DNA of 8,694 nt from Planctomycetaceae bacterium (GCA_003445035.1 DLVV01000152.1:1-8694); one strand, 5' to 3'. Numbered from the stretch's first letter, positions 1 to 7,669 are shown. The notes: generated from the sequence alone by a model not told the origin. Made by a program: numbers and translations.

Positions 1-686
1 CCGCCGCTCCAAGACGACTGATTGTCACCGACGGGCTGTTCAGCATGGACGGCATCCTCGCCCCTCTCGACAGCCTTTGTGATCTTGCCGACACCCACGA
101 TGCCATGGTGCTTGTCGACGAGGCGCATGCAACGGGCACCCTGGGACAATCCGGCCGGGGCGCCAGTGAGTTGCTTGGTGTGGAAGAGAGAGTGACGCTG
201 CGAATCGGGACACTCAGCAAAGCGGTCGGAGCCGCCGGAGGCTTTGCCGTCGGGACCACTGCTTTCATCGACCATCTCTGGCACCATGCTCGGCCCCAGG
301 TCTTCTCGACGGCCCTGCCGCCGTCGACCTGTGCTGCCGCGTCCACCGGACTTCAACTGATAACCGACGAACCCGACCGACGACTTCACCTCGCCGCACT
401 CGCCAACAGTTTTCGTGATCATCTCGCACAACTTGGGCTGCCGATTCCACCAGGCCCCGGGCCAATCGTTCCTGTACTCCTGGCAGAGGCTTCCACCGCG
501 GTCGAGGCTTCCGCGGCGCTGTCCGACCGCGGATTTTTCGTCCCGGCCATCCGACCACCCACCGTACCCCTGGGCACCGCCCGACTGCGTGTCAGCCTCT
601 CCGCCCTCCACTCCCAACAGGATATCGACCAGTTGGCGGACGCGATTGCCGCAGTGATTCCCATGGAGGTCCGGACGCGTGCCTGA
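1..686 (+). CDS. bioF: 8-amino-7-oxononanoate synthase, 3' part (5' end outside window)
   Basis: This PLP enzyme condenses pimeloyl-ACP (or pimeloyl-CoA) with L-alanine to give 8-amino-7-oxononanoate, the first committed ring-building step of biotin synthesis, in the cytosol. The reading frame is open from base 3, and the ATG at 45 is internal: the codons before it read TDGLFS, continuing into MDG, a conserved alpha-oxoamine synthase block. About 227 residues are visible of a usual 380 or so, so roughly the first 150-160 are missing. Visible landmarks are VDEAHATGTLG, with the PLP-ring-binding Asp (codon 117-119) and His; GTLSKAVGAAGG, with the Schiff-base Lys at codon 219-221; and the C-terminal RPPTVPLGTARLRVSLSA block, which favours BioF over glycine C-acetyltransferase or serine palmitoyltransferase. 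The end overlaps the next gene by 8 bases. No frameshift is seen. A related alpha-oxoamine synthase with another substrate cannot be fully excluded. Confidence 0.9.
   Translation, partial: AAPRRLIVTDGLFSMDGILAPLDSLCDLADTHDAMVLVDEAHATGTLGQSGRGASELLGVEERVTLRIGTLSKAVGAAGGFAVGTTAFIDHLWHHARPQVFSTALPPSTCAAASTGLQLITDEPDRRLHLAALANSFRDHLAQLGLPIPPGPGPIVPVLLAEASTAVEASAALSDRGFFVPAIRPPTVPLGTARLRVSLSALHSQQDIDQLADAIAAVIPMEVRTRA
665..669 (+). promoter_or_regulatory. Shine-Dalgarno for the hydrolase, inside bioF
   Basis: GGAGG lies 9 bases before the GTG at 679, within the last codons of bioF. This strong, well-spaced site supports GTG 679 as the hydrolase start. With the 8-base overlap it suggests that ribosomes ending bioF re-initiate on the next gene. 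Confidence 0.75.
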
Positions 687-1584
687 CTCCGCCGACCAGG
701 GCCTCCGCACCGGCTTCGCTGACGAGTACCCTTTTGACTCGCACCGACTCGACCTTGCGGGAGCCAGCTACCACTACATCGACGAGGGTTCAGGACCGCC
801 CATCCTGATGGTGCACGGCAACCCCACCTGGAGTTTCGCGTGGAGAGCCTATATCCGTGAACTGTCCACCGATCATCGTGTGATCGCGGTTGATCACATC
901 GGATGTGGTTTCTCAGACAAACCCTCCGACTACACTTATCGGCTCGATCAACACGCCACCAACCTAGTCACGTTGATCGATCGCCTCGAACTCAAACACA
1001 TCACGCTTTGTGGCCACGATTGGGGTGGGGCCATCGGCATGACCGCCGCATGTCGTCGCCCCGATCAGTTTTCCCGGTTCATCCTCGCCAACACTTCGGC
1101 CTTTCGATCAAAACGTCTGCCACTGAGAATCGCAGTCTGCCGGATCCCCCTGCTGGGAGCTCTGTGTGTCCGCGGACTCAACCTGTTCTCACGCGCCGCG
1201 ATGAGAATGGCTGTCGCTCAACCCGACCGGCTGTCGGCAGCCGCACGAGCCGGGTATCTGGCCCCTTACGACAGTTGGGCCAACCGCGTGGCGGTCCATC
1301 GCTTTGTCCAGGACATCCCGTTGGGGCCCGGGCACCCCAGCTACCAGACGCTGGTCGACACCGAACAAGGCCTCAACCAGTTCACCAAACACCCGATGCT
1401 GCTCACGTGGGGCGAGCGGGACTGGTGTTTCAGCCTGGAGTTCCTTGAGGAGTTCCAGGCGAGGTTTCCATCGGCCCGAACGCTCAGATTCCCCGACGCC
1501 GGGCATTTTCTGTTCGAGGACGCACCCGAAGAGGTTCTTGCCGGAATCCGCCGGTTCCTGGCAGACTTTCCCCTGCGGTCCTGA
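679..1584 (+). CDS. Alpha/beta hydrolase, haloalkane dehalogenase superfamily, OleB-like
   Basis: The 301-residue protein has the fold and length of haloalkane dehalogenases and OleB. The catalytic set looks intact: HGNPTW at 46-51 (oxyanion hole and Asn), nucleophile Asp114 in GHDWGG, acid Asp248 in WGERDW, and His276 in DAGHFLFED. An Asp nucleophile followed by Trp marks dehalogenases, epoxide hydrolases and OleB, not serine esterases. The blocks DHIGCGFSDKP (72-82) and APYDSWANR (195-203), followed by FVQDIPL, resemble what I recall of OleB, the beta-lactone decarboxylase that makes cis-olefins from two fatty acyl chains. No signal peptide or membrane segment is seen. The GTG start is set by GGAGG at 665-669. 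It overlaps bioF and so is probably co-transcribed, yet no oleA, oleC or oleD is in view. It is unlikely to replace BioH, which uses serine. The family is confident; the substrate is unknown. Confidence 0.85.
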   Translation: MPDSADQGLRTGFADEYPFDSHRLDLAGASYHYIDEGSGPPILMVHGNPTWSFAWRAYIRELSTDHRVIAVDHIGCGFSDKPSDYTYRLDQHATNLVTLIDRLELKHITLCGHDWGGAIGMTAACRRPDQFSRFILANTSAFRSKRLPLRIAVCRIPLLGALCVRGLNLFSRAAMRMAVAQPDRLSAAARAGYLAPYDSWANRVAVHRFVQDIPLGPGHPSYQTLVDTEQGLNQFTKHPMLLTWGERDWCFSLEFLEEFQARFPSARTLRFPDAGHFLFEDAPEEVLAGIRRFLADFPLRS

Positions 1585-1592
1585 CGGAGTCC

Positions 1593-2819
1593 CTAGGCCA
1601 CCGTGTTGACCGTCGGGCGTGGTCCCCGCTGACGGTAAGCCTCATATTCGGACACGGTGTATTCGGTGAGTTCCTTGTTCACGCGAATCTCAATCCGCGT
1701 CAGTTCGTCACCCTGCTCGCGGGTCACGAACGTGAACGCCTGACCTTTTAAATCCGACGTCATCCTTCCCGTCCGCCCGATCCGATGAATGTAGTCGTCA
1801 TGTTGTTCGGGAATGTCGTAGTTGACGATGTGTGAGATCGTGCTGACATCAATGCCGCGACCGGCGACGTCGGTGGCGACCAGTAACCTGATCTGGCCCT
1901 CCCGGAAACGTTTCAACGCTCGCTCACGCTTGGATTGAGGGAGGTCACCGTGCATCACGCCGACGTTGGACAGTCCGCCGGCGAAACGACGATGCAGCGA
2001 GTCGGCTCCCCGCTTTGTCCGAGTGAAGACGATCACCTGCCGGGGCTTCTGTTCACTGAGCAGCCTGACCAGCAGCCCGAATTTGCGGTCGGGATCCACG
2101 GTGCAGAAGAACTGGTCGATCGAATCCACGGCCACGGCGTCGCCGGAAAGATCGACACGGTCGGGGTTGCTCATGTATTTCTTTGCCAACCGCTCGACAG
2201 AGGGAGGCAGCGTGGCTGAGAGCAACAGCGTTTGCCGGTTGTTCGGACATCGACGCAGGATGTCCCGAATCTCGGGCTCAAACCCGATGTCGAGCATCCG
2301 ATCGGCTTCATCAAGAACCACGACACGGAGGTTGTCAAAGATCAGGTGGCCACGGTTGTTGAGATCCTTGACTCGGCCGGGAGTGCCAACGGCCACCTGG
2401 ACCCCGCGTTCGAGCTGCCGGATCTGGCGATCCATGTCCCGCTGGCCGACGAAACAGGAGACTCGGATCGGCGAGGTGTATGCCAGTCTTTCGGCCTCGC
2501 ACTTGACCTGGTCGGCCAATTCGCGAGTGGGGGCCAGCACCAGCGCCTGCGTGACGCTGAGATTGTGATCGATCGCTTCCAGGATGGGCAACACGAAGGC
2601 CGCGGTCTTGCCGGTGCCGGTGTGCGCCTGGCCGGTACAGTCTCGACCGGTGAGTGCCTTGGGGATGAAGGATCGCTGGATGGGACTGGGATTCTCGAAA
2701 CCAACGTGATCCAACGCACGTAGTGAGCTCTCACTCAGCCCCAGTTCGGAAAACGTAATCGCCTCATCCTCTGTACCGCCGGAGGTGTCCGTCGCGGCTG
2801 TGTTGTCCTGGTCGTTCAC
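1593..2819 (-). CDS. DEAD-box ATP-dependent RNA helicase (RhlE-like, minimal core)
   Basis: The 408-residue protein is a two-RecA-domain RNA helicase that uses ATP to unwind short RNA duplexes, in ribosome assembly, mRNA decay or cold adaptation. All core motifs are present in order: upstream Phe23 and Q motif PSPIQ (44-48); motif I AHTGTGKT (65-72); Ia PTRELA (97-102); Ib TPGR (146-149); II DEAD (170-173); III SAT (201-203); IV VIVFTRT (262-268); V ATDVAGRGID (315-324); VI HRIGRTGR (345-352). It stops about 55 residues after motif VI, so it lacks the basic or RNA-binding tails of DeaD and DbpA and is closer to a minimal RhlE type. The GG motif reads GQ at 125-126. The start is GTG at 2819; GAGAGAG at 2828-2834 is a fair ribosome site. 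The first 20 residues are acidic and poorly conserved in style. It lies downstream of ftsH on the same strand and converges on the hydrolase with an 8-base gap. Which paralogue it is cannot be told. Confidence 0.93.
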   Translation of the reverse strand: MNDQDNTAATDTSGGTEDEAITFSELGLSESSLRALDHVGFENPSPIQRSFIPKALTGRDCTGQAHTGTGKTAAFVLPILEAIDHNLSVTQALVLAPTRELADQVKCEAERLAYTSPIRVSCFVGQRDMDRQIRQLERGVQVAVGTPGRVKDLNNRGHLIFDNLRVVVLDEADRMLDIGFEPEIRDILRRCPNNRQTLLLSATLPPSVERLAKKYMSNPDRVDLSGDAVAVDSIDQFFCTVDPDRKFGLLVRLLSEQKPRQVIVFTRTKRGADSLHRRFAGGLSNVGVMHGDLPQSKRERALKRFREGQIRLLVATDVAGRGIDVSTISHIVNYDIPEQHDDYIHRIGRTGRMTSDLKGQAFTFVTREQGDELTRIEIRVNKELTEYTVSEYEAYRQRGPRPTVNTVA

Positions 2820-3055
2820 TTGTCCTGCTCTCTCGAATAACTGGTTCTTGTCATCTTTTTCCTGCCTGCAACATGTTGAGTCGCCATCGGTCCGTTTGGA
2901 CCATCTCCGCCTTCCACAACCGGGAGGCGTCGCATGTTTGTCGACACCAAGCGACCAGCTCGTCTCTCTTGTTCAAACGGCGGTCGGATCCAGGCTCTAC
3001 AGCGGGCCCTTGGGGGGCGCTCTGTGAAAAAGTCTAGCTCACGTAGCCAATCGGG
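2820..3055. other. Intergenic spacer between ftsH and the DEAD-box gene
   Basis: This 236-base gap has no supported gene; short open frames on the + strand here lack ribosome sites and recognisable domains. On the - strand it serves as ftsH 3' end and helicase leader. It holds a perfect 5-bp hairpin with a 4-base loop at 2889-2902 (GGTCC/GGACC) and an 8-base palindrome TGTCGACA at 2939-2946. I see no convincing U-tract terminator after ftsH and no clear -35/-10 pair for the helicase, so read-through from ftsH is possible. Confidence 0.5.
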
Positions 3056-5167
3056 TCAATCTCTGTCATCCACGGCGTCATCCACATCGTCCGCTTCAAC
3101 ACCCTGGGTCACAACCTCTTCGGTTGAAACAACTTCGGACCCGGCGGGAGGACCCAGCAGTTTCTCAAGGTCCTCGCGGCCCAGTTCCTCACGCTCGGAC
3201 AACGACTCGGCCAGAAGGTCAAGTTGATCTCGAGACTGCTCAAGCATCTCGAAAGCCCGTTTCGATGCGGCTTCGAGAAATCTCTGCACCTCCTGATCGA
3301 TCACGTGTGCTGTCTCTTCACTGAACTCTCGCTGTTCTCGGTACTCTTTGCCCAAAAACGGCTGATCTGAGGCGTGCCGGAAAGCGACGGGTCCCACACG
3401 ATCACTCATTCCCCAGTGACCGACCATCCTCCGAGCGATCGAAGTGGCACGATGAAGATCGTCTTCGGCACCAGCACCATATTCATGGAAAACGAGTTTT
3501 TCCGCAGTCCGGCCTCCGAGCATCATCACCAGTTGGGCGTGCAATCGACTCTCACCCAGATGAAACACCTCCTCTTCGGGTAGCAGCTGTGTCACGCCCA
3601 GGGCGGGTCCACGCGGAATCACGGTCACCTTGTATACCGAATCCACCTCGGGCATCTGCCAGGCCAACAACGCATGACCGGCCTCGTGGTACGCAGTCCG
3701 TCTCCGCTCGGAGTCGCTCAACACTTCCTCGCGCCGCGGTCCCATCAACACACGGTCATGGGCAAAATCAAAATCTTCAGCCGTCACTCGTGTCCTTCCT
3801 GACCGAGCCGCACTCAAAGCCGCCTCGTTGACGAGGTTCTTGAGTGCGGCACCCGAGAAACCGATCGTTGCACCGGCCACACTGCCCAGGTCAACATCAT
3901 CGGACAACGGCACCCTGCGACAATGGACCTTCAGGATCGCTTCGCGACCATCCTTCGCCGGCCGATCGATCGTGATATGACGGTCGAACCGGCCCGGTCT
4001 CAGCAACGCCTCGTCAAGAACATCCGGACGGTTGGTCGCCGCCAACACGATCACCGAATTGGACCGATCGAAGCCGTCCATTTCGCTGAGAATCTGGTTG
4101 AGCGTCTGTTCCCGCTCGTCATGGCCGCCTCCGAACCCCGCTCCACGCATTCGACCGACCGCGTCGATTTCATCAATGAAGACAATGCAGGGGGACTGGT
4201 CTCTCGCGGTCCGGAACAAGTCACGAACCCGTCCGGCTCCGACACCGACGAACATCTGGATGAACTCGGAGCCGTTGATCGAAAAGAACGGAACACCGGC
4301 CTCACCGGCAGTCGCCCGTGACAACAGCGTCTTGCCCGTGCCCGGCGGGCCCTTCAACAGTACGCCTCGCGGAATCTCGGCACCCAGCTTCCGAAACCGT
4401 TCGGGGTCTTTCAGGAACGCCACCACCTCCTGCAGCTCCGCCTTCGCCTGTTCCATGGCGGCCACATCGCTGAAGGTGGTCGTTTGTGACGACGGCTCGA
4501 ATCGCCTGGCTGGACTCTTGGCGAAGTTCCCCAGCATCCCTCCACCCATCCCCTCACCCGACCGTCGCATCAGGAACCAGAACCCCAGGATGAAGACCAG
4601 GGGAATCAGCAACCACACGGCCAACTGGGTGCCCATCCCGACGGCGGTGCGGTCAGCCGTCACCTGCACGCCCTGCGTCCGCAGACGCGACAGCAACGCG
4701 GCATCGCGAACCCCCACGGAGGGCAGTACGGTGTTGAACCGCAGGTCACTTTCTTTGGCGTACTGCGCCTCGAGCTCATCCGACGAAACGGGCAACTTCG
4801 AGAACTCGCCGGTCACATTCTCGCCATGGAACCGGACCGACGCCAGGTTCTTGCCATCGAGTTCATCAAGGAGTTGGGTGTAACTGATTGTTTGGCCGTG
4901 ATTGGATGGCGACCGCTGCCAGGACCACAGCGCGAGCATTCCCAGCAGGATCAACAACACGAACCAGGGGGCTCCGGTTCCTGCCCGTCGCGGCTGGTCA
5001 TCTTCCGTTCGTCGCGGACGGCTTTCCTTCACACCCGGAGGCCCTGAGTGCTCCGTGGGCGAGTCCTCATCCCGCGCCCCTTCCGACACCGGCTGCGACG
5101 CGTCCCGCTCCTCGCTGGAGGGAGTTTCGGGAGACGGCGGAGGTTGTGGCGGTGGCTGGTCGGCCAT
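3056..5167 (-). CDS. ftsH: ATP-dependent zinc metalloprotease FtsH
   Basis: FtsH is a membrane-anchored AAA+ protease that extracts and degrades misfolded membrane proteins and some short-lived cytosolic regulators. Using the ATG at 5167 (703 residues), I see: a Pro/Glu-rich cytosolic leader (1-60); TM1 about 67-82; a periplasmic domain about 90-178; TM2 about 180-200; Walker A GPPGTGKT (273-280); pore motif MFVGVGAG (305-312); Walker B IVFIDEID (328-335); second-region-of-homology arginines in RPGRFDR (390-396); the zinc site HEAGH (494-498) with Asp570 as probable third ligand; and a strongly acidic last 25 residues. All catalytic residues are present. The core is usual, but the N-terminal leader is much longer than in E. 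coli, where TM1 starts near residue 5. The usual GVGASRVR reads [12 protein letters not shown] at 5194 would add 9 residues; ATG is preferred, though neither has a strong ribosome site. It sits between the GT2 and helicase genes on the same strand. Confidence 0.96.
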   Translation of the reverse strand: MADQPPPQPPPSPETPSSEERDASQPVSEGARDEDSPTEHSGPPGVKESRPRRTEDDQPRRAGTGAPWFVLLILLGMLALWSWQRSPSNHGQTISYTQLLDELDGKNLASVRFHGENVTGEFSKLPVSSDELEAQYAKESDLRFNTVLPSVGVRDAALLSRLRTQGVQVTADRTAVGMGTQLAVWLLIPLVFILGFWFLMRRSGEGMGGGMLGNFAKSPARRFEPSSQTTTFSDVAAMEQAKAELQEVVAFLKDPERFRKLGAEIPRGVLLKGPPGTGKTLLSRATAGEAGVPFFSINGSEFIQMFVGVGAGRVRDLFRTARDQSPCIVFIDEIDAVGRMRGAGFGGGHDEREQTLNQILSEMDGFDRSNSVIVLAATNRPDVLDEALLRPGRFDRHITIDRPAKDGREAILKVHCRRVPLSDDVDLGSVAGATIGFSGAALKNLVNEAALSAARSGRTRVTAEDFDFAHDRVLMGPRREEVLSDSERRRTAYHEAGHALLAWQMPEVDSVYKVTVIPRGPALGVTQLLPEEEVFHLGESRLHAQLVMMLGGRTAEKLVFHEYGAGAEDDLHRATSIARRMVGHWGMSDRVGPVAFRHASDQPFLGKEYREQREFSEETAHVIDQEVQRFLEAASKRAFEMLEQSRDQLDLLAESLSEREELGREDLEKLLGPPAGSEVVSTEEVVTQGVEADDVDDAVDDRD

Positions 5168-5212
5168 CGTAAGGTCTGCCTGCCCGAGGCACAAAAGTCG
5201 GTTGGAGGCTGA

Positions 5213-5241
5213 AGCCTACACGTTGACCCCCGTGCTGACAA
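5213..5241 (-). promoter_or_regulatory. ftsH: Candidate sigma70-type promoter for ftsH
   Basis: Read on the - strand, TTGTCA (5241-5236) lies 17 bases before TAGGCT (5218-5213), in the 82-base gap between the GT2 stop and ftsH. The -35 matches consensus at 5 of 6 positions and the -10 at 3 of 6. Spacing and place are right, but the -10 is weak, so this is tentative. If real, ftsH can be transcribed apart from the glycosyltransferase. Confidence 0.3.
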
Positions 5242-5249
5242 TCGGCCCG

Positions 5250-6149
5250 TCAGGCGGTCAAACCGTAGCGGACAATACACCAGATGGCAGCGATGCCGTC
5301 CCGCCATCCGATCTTCTTGCCCTGCTCATAGGTGCGGCCCGAATAGCTGATCGACATCTCGAAGATCCGGAACCGCCGGCTGGCGATCCTTGCGGTGATC
5401 TCCGGCTCGATCCCAAATCGGGACTCCCGCAGCAACGGCCCCACTTCATCGATCACCTCACGACGGAACACCTTGTAACAGGTCTCCATGTCGGTCAGGT
5501 TCAGGTTGGTGAAACAGTTGGACAGCATCGTCAGAAACCGATTCCCGAGGTAGTGCCAGAAATAAAGCACTCGGTGCGGCTGATCTCCCAGGAACCGGCT
5601 TCCGTAGACCACGTCGGCGGAGCCCTCGATGATTGGCCTGATCAGTCGAGGGTACTCCGACGGGTCATATTCCAGGTCGGCATCCTGAACCACGATGATG
5701 TCCCCGCTGGCCCTGGTGAACCCATTCCGCAAAGCCGCGCCCTTGCCGAGGTTTACCGAGTGCCGCTCCACCACCACCTGGTTTTCCTCGTCATCCTGCA
5801 ACTCGTCAATGATTTTCTCCAGGACCGCGGCTGTCCCGTCGCTGCTGCAATCATCCACCAGCACCAGTTGCTTGCGAATGGGAACCGATCTCACCCGTTC
5901 CACGAGATCCCAGAGTGTCTCTGCCTCGTTGTAGATCGGGATCACGACCGACAACATCATGTCATCGGGGATCACGTAGAAACCCAACTGCTTGCACGCG
6001 GTGGTGCCCAGCAGGGTCTCCAGGGCCGTGTACCACGGCTCAGTGAACGGTTTCCACTCACCAGCATCATTCACAATCGGGAATCTCCACCATTTGGCGG
6101 CCACGATGACAGCGGGGCTCGGGCCGCGTGAGCCGCAGTGGCCTCCCAT
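5250..6149 (-). CDS. Family 2 glycosyltransferase, polyprenyl-phosphate mannosyl/glucosyltransferase (DPM1-like) type
   Basis: This GT-A fold enzyme probably moves a hexose from a nucleotide sugar to a lipid-phosphate or other acceptor at the inner membrane face. In the 299-residue version, the catalytic domain starts near residue 65 with [10 protein letters not shown], followed by VDDCSSDGT (99-106, nucleotide binding), [10 protein letters not shown] (154-163, the metal-binding DXD region), GSRF, the signature [12 protein letters not shown] (219-230), and a C-terminal [15 protein letters not shown] block. No C-terminal membrane helices are seen, so it is a soluble or peripheral DPM1-like form. 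The first 65 residues, with [12 protein letters not shown] just before the core, fall outside the usual GT2 fold. The ATG at 6149 is preferred because GGAGG (6165-6161) precedes it; a GTG at 6170 in the same frame would add 7 residues. A G8 tract lies between them. It diverges from the epimerase-like gene. Donor and acceptor cannot be read from sequence. Confidence 0.88.
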   Translation of the reverse strand: MGGHCGSRGPSPAVIVAAKWWRFPIVNDAGEWKPFTEPWYTALETLLGTTACKQLGFYVIPDDMMLSVVIPIYNEAETLWDLVERVRSVPIRKQLVLVDDCSSDGTAAVLEKIIDELQDDEENQVVVERHSVNLGKGAALRNGFTRASGDIIVVQDADLEYDPSEYPRLIRPIIEGSADVVYGSRFLGDQPHRVLYFWHYLGNRFLTMLSNCFTNLNLTDMETCYKVFRREVIDEVGPLLRESRFGIEPEITARIASRRFRIFEMSISYSGRTYEQGKKIGWRDGIAAIWCIVRYGLTA

Positions 6150-6154
6150 GGCGG

Positions 6155-6162
6155 CCCCCCCC
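6155..6162 (-). repeat. G8 homopolymer beside the GT2 start codon
   Basis: Eight G residues on the - strand lie 5 bases upstream of the preferred ATG (6149) and form the 3' side of its Shine-Dalgarno region. If translation starts at the GTG at 6170 the tract is coding. Length change would alter ribosome-site spacing in the first case and the frame in the second. Confidence 0.6.
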
Positions 6163-6224
6163 TCCGACACTCTACGTCATCAACGAACCGAATTGTTGGC
6201 TTCTTCAACTCCTCCAGCCTCCGG

Positions 6225-6253
6225 TTGGACCGATGCCCTTGCACCGCTAGACT
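6225..6253 (+). promoter_or_regulatory. Candidate promoter for the epimerase-like gene
   Basis: TTGGAC (6225-6230) and TAGACT (6248-6253) are separated by 17 bases in the divergent region between the GT2 gene and the gene at 6299. The -35 matches at 3 of 6 positions and the -10 at 4 of 6. Initiation near 6260 would give a leader of about 40 bases. Spacing and location favour it; hexamer quality is modest. No equally good promoter was seen facing the GT2 gene. Confidence 0.35.
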
Positions 6254-6298
6254 GTCCGCAATTCCACCCGACCGGCACGCGAACATGGAGCGAACCCG

Positions 6299-7456
6299 AT
6301 GAACGACCAGGGGACGGTCCTGACCGATGCCGACCAGCGGATCTGGCTCGACGCTTTTCGTGTCGAGGATCCGGCGAACGACTCCAACTCGGCTATCGAC
6401 AAATGGACCATCCGGGGCGGCCCGGGTGATGGCATCGACGTGGTGGAGATCGACAACGGACGCTTGTGCGTGTCCGTGCTTCCCACACGCGGAATGGGCC
6501 TCTGGAAGGCCCGTTGCGACGACCTGCAGCTGGGATGGGATTCCCCCGTCAACCGCCCCGTGCACCCCGCCCTGGTTCGTCCCGGAGAATCCGGCGGCGC
6601 CGGTTGGCTGGGTGGGTTCCATGAACTCCTGGCTCGCTGCGGACTCGCTTGGCATGGCCCACCGGGGACCGACTCCATTGACGGCCGCCCACTCACTCTT
6701 CACGGTCGCATCGCCAACCTGCCGGCCCACCGGGTCACAACCGGAATTGCCGACGACGGACGACTTTGGGTCCGCGGTGAAGTGGATGAAACGGCCTTAT
6801 TTGGCCCTTGCCTTCGACTCGACTCCACCGTTTCCACCACCCCCGGCTCCAACCGCCTATCCCTTCTTGACACTGTCACCAACCTCGCGGGCACGACGGC
6901 CGACTTCGAGGTCCTCTACCACACCAATATTGGCAGTCCGTTGCTGGAACCCGGCAGCCGGCTGGTGGCTTCCACCCGACGGGTGATTCCCACCAACGCT
7001 CATGCCGCCACCGATATCGCCGACTGGAACGTGTTCGCACCGCCACAGGCCGGTTATGTCGAACAGTGCTACTTTCTCGACCTCGCCGCAGATGGCGATG
7101 GCCGCGCGTTGGTTGTGCTCCACGACGCTGAGGCCCGCCGCGGGATCGCCCTCGAATTCCCCACCGCGTCCCTCCCCTGTTTCACCCTCTGGAAGAACAC
7201 TGTCGCCACCCCCGACGGTTACGTCGCCGGAATCGAGCCGTCGACGGACCTGCCCAACCCACGAGATTTTGAACGCGCCCAGGGGCGTTTGATGAGACTC
7301 GAGCCCGGCGAAACCTGGTCCACACACATCGATCTCATAGCCCTGACCAACCGGTCGGAAGTCGCCGAAGCCGTCGATCGTGTGGCAGCCATTCACCCGG
7401 CAGATAGTGTCCAACTGTGTGAGTCCCCACTGCCCGAATACTGCTCCGCAGGCTGA
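6299..7456 (+). CDS. Aldose 1-epimerase-like protein, DUF4432 family
   Basis: The 385-residue protein resembles the DUF4432 branch of the galactose mutarotase superfamily, beta-sandwich proteins that bind and often epimerise sugars at C1. Recognisable blocks are VLPTRGMGLWKA (60-71), the Gly-rich GGAGWLGGFHELLARCG (99-115), LHGRIANLPA (135-144), EVLYHTNIGSPLLEPG (204-219), and GIEPSTDLPNPR (311-322). By analogy with mutarotases, His136 or His208 may be the acid and Glu313 the base; this is inference. No signal peptide or membrane helix is seen, so it should act in the cytosol. The ATG at 6299 has GGAG at 6287-6290, 8 bases upstream. It stands alone on its strand, with no sugar kinase, isomerase or transporter visible beside it, so its substrate cannot be inferred. 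The last 35 residues, after the IDLIAL strand, are not conserved in style. Confidence 0.82.
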   Translation: MNDQGTVLTDADQRIWLDAFRVEDPANDSNSAIDKWTIRGGPGDGIDVVEIDNGRLCVSVLPTRGMGLWKARCDDLQLGWDSPVNRPVHPALVRPGESGGAGWLGGFHELLARCGLAWHGPPGTDSIDGRPLTLHGRIANLPAHRVTTGIADDGRLWVRGEVDETALFGPCLRLDSTVSTTPGSNRLSLLDTVTNLAGTTADFEVLYHTNIGSPLLEPGSRLVASTRRVIPTNAHAATDIADWNVFAPPQAGYVEQCYFLDLAADGDGRALVVLHDAEARRGIALEFPTASLPCFTLWKNTVATPDGYVAGIEPSTDLPNPRDFERAQGRLMRLEPGETWSTHIDLIALTNRSEVAEAVDRVAAIHPADSVQLCESPLPEYCSAG

Positions 7457-7487
7457 TCGTCCGGACTAGCCGCTCGCCGCCGGCCTG

Positions 7488-7496
7488 TGCTACAAT
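7488..7496 (+). promoter_or_regulatory. rpsA: Candidate extended -10 promoter for rpsA
   Basis: TGC followed by TACAAT gives an extended -10 element (TACAAT at 7491-7496, 5 of 6 to consensus). No good -35 lies 17 bases upstream, as is common for extended -10 promoters. A similar GCTACACTT follows 18 bases later (7507-7515, after GCTACAATT at 7489-7497) and may be a second start or chance. Initiation near 7503 would give a leader of about 167 bases. Confidence 0.45.
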
Positions 7497-7526
7497 TCTG
7501 TTCTGCGCTACACTTTTCACACGATT

Positions 7527-7652
7527 CCGGGTGGATCCCGGCAGGCGTGGTGCCTGCCCCATCGGATCGGATCACTCAGTTCTCTGGCAACGCTCGCCGC
7601 ACCATTTTGCCGCGGGCCTCACGCCGCTGGACCTCAAAGGCCGGACTCGGCC
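7527..7652 (+). promoter_or_regulatory. rpsA: Structured rpsA 5' leader with three hairpins
   Basis: Three perfect short hairpins lie between the promoter candidate and the S1 start. They are CCGGG/CCCGG with a 5-base loop (7527-7541), GGCAGGC/GCCTGCC with a 5-base loop (7540-7558), and GGCCG/CGGCC with a GACT loop (7639-7652). The first two share two bases, so both cannot form fully at once. None is followed by a U-tract, so they do not look like a terminator for the upstream gene. No Shine-Dalgarno is found in the 17 bases between the third hairpin and ATG 7670. In E. coli, rpsA is translated from a folded leader with a poor SD and is repressed by free S1; a similar role here is inference. 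Confidence 0.4.
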
Positions 7653-7669
7653 ACGAACGGACCCACCCC

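Noticed and set aside
1585..1592. Bidirectional terminator between the convergent hydrolase and helicase genes.
   Set aside because: The gap is only 8 bases and no inverted repeat with T-tract was seen around it; any terminator would lie inside coding sequence.
1966..2568. A 200-codon + strand open frame inside the DEAD-box gene.
   Set aside because: It is the complement of helicase motifs that are all intact on the - strand.
2939..2946. TGTCGACA palindrome as a repressor operator.
   Set aside because: An 8-base palindrome is expected by chance at this scale, and no promoter or second copy was found nearby.
4032..4883. A 283-codon + strand open frame inside ftsH.
   Set aside because: It is antisense to the AAA+ domain of ftsH, is Ser/Arg/Pro-rich low-information sequence, and lacks a ribosome site.
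4902..6131. A 409-codon + strand open frame antisense to ftsH 5' end and most of the GT2 gene.
   Set aside because: It starts at a TTG without a ribosome site, crosses two well-supported genes and their spacer, and its translation has no recognisable domain. Long antisense frames are expected in GC-rich coding DNA.
7527..7558. Two adjacent hairpins considered as a terminator for the gene ending at 7456.
   Set aside because: No T-run follows (the next bases are CCATCGGA), they lie 70 bases past the stop and after a promoter candidate, so a leader role fits better.
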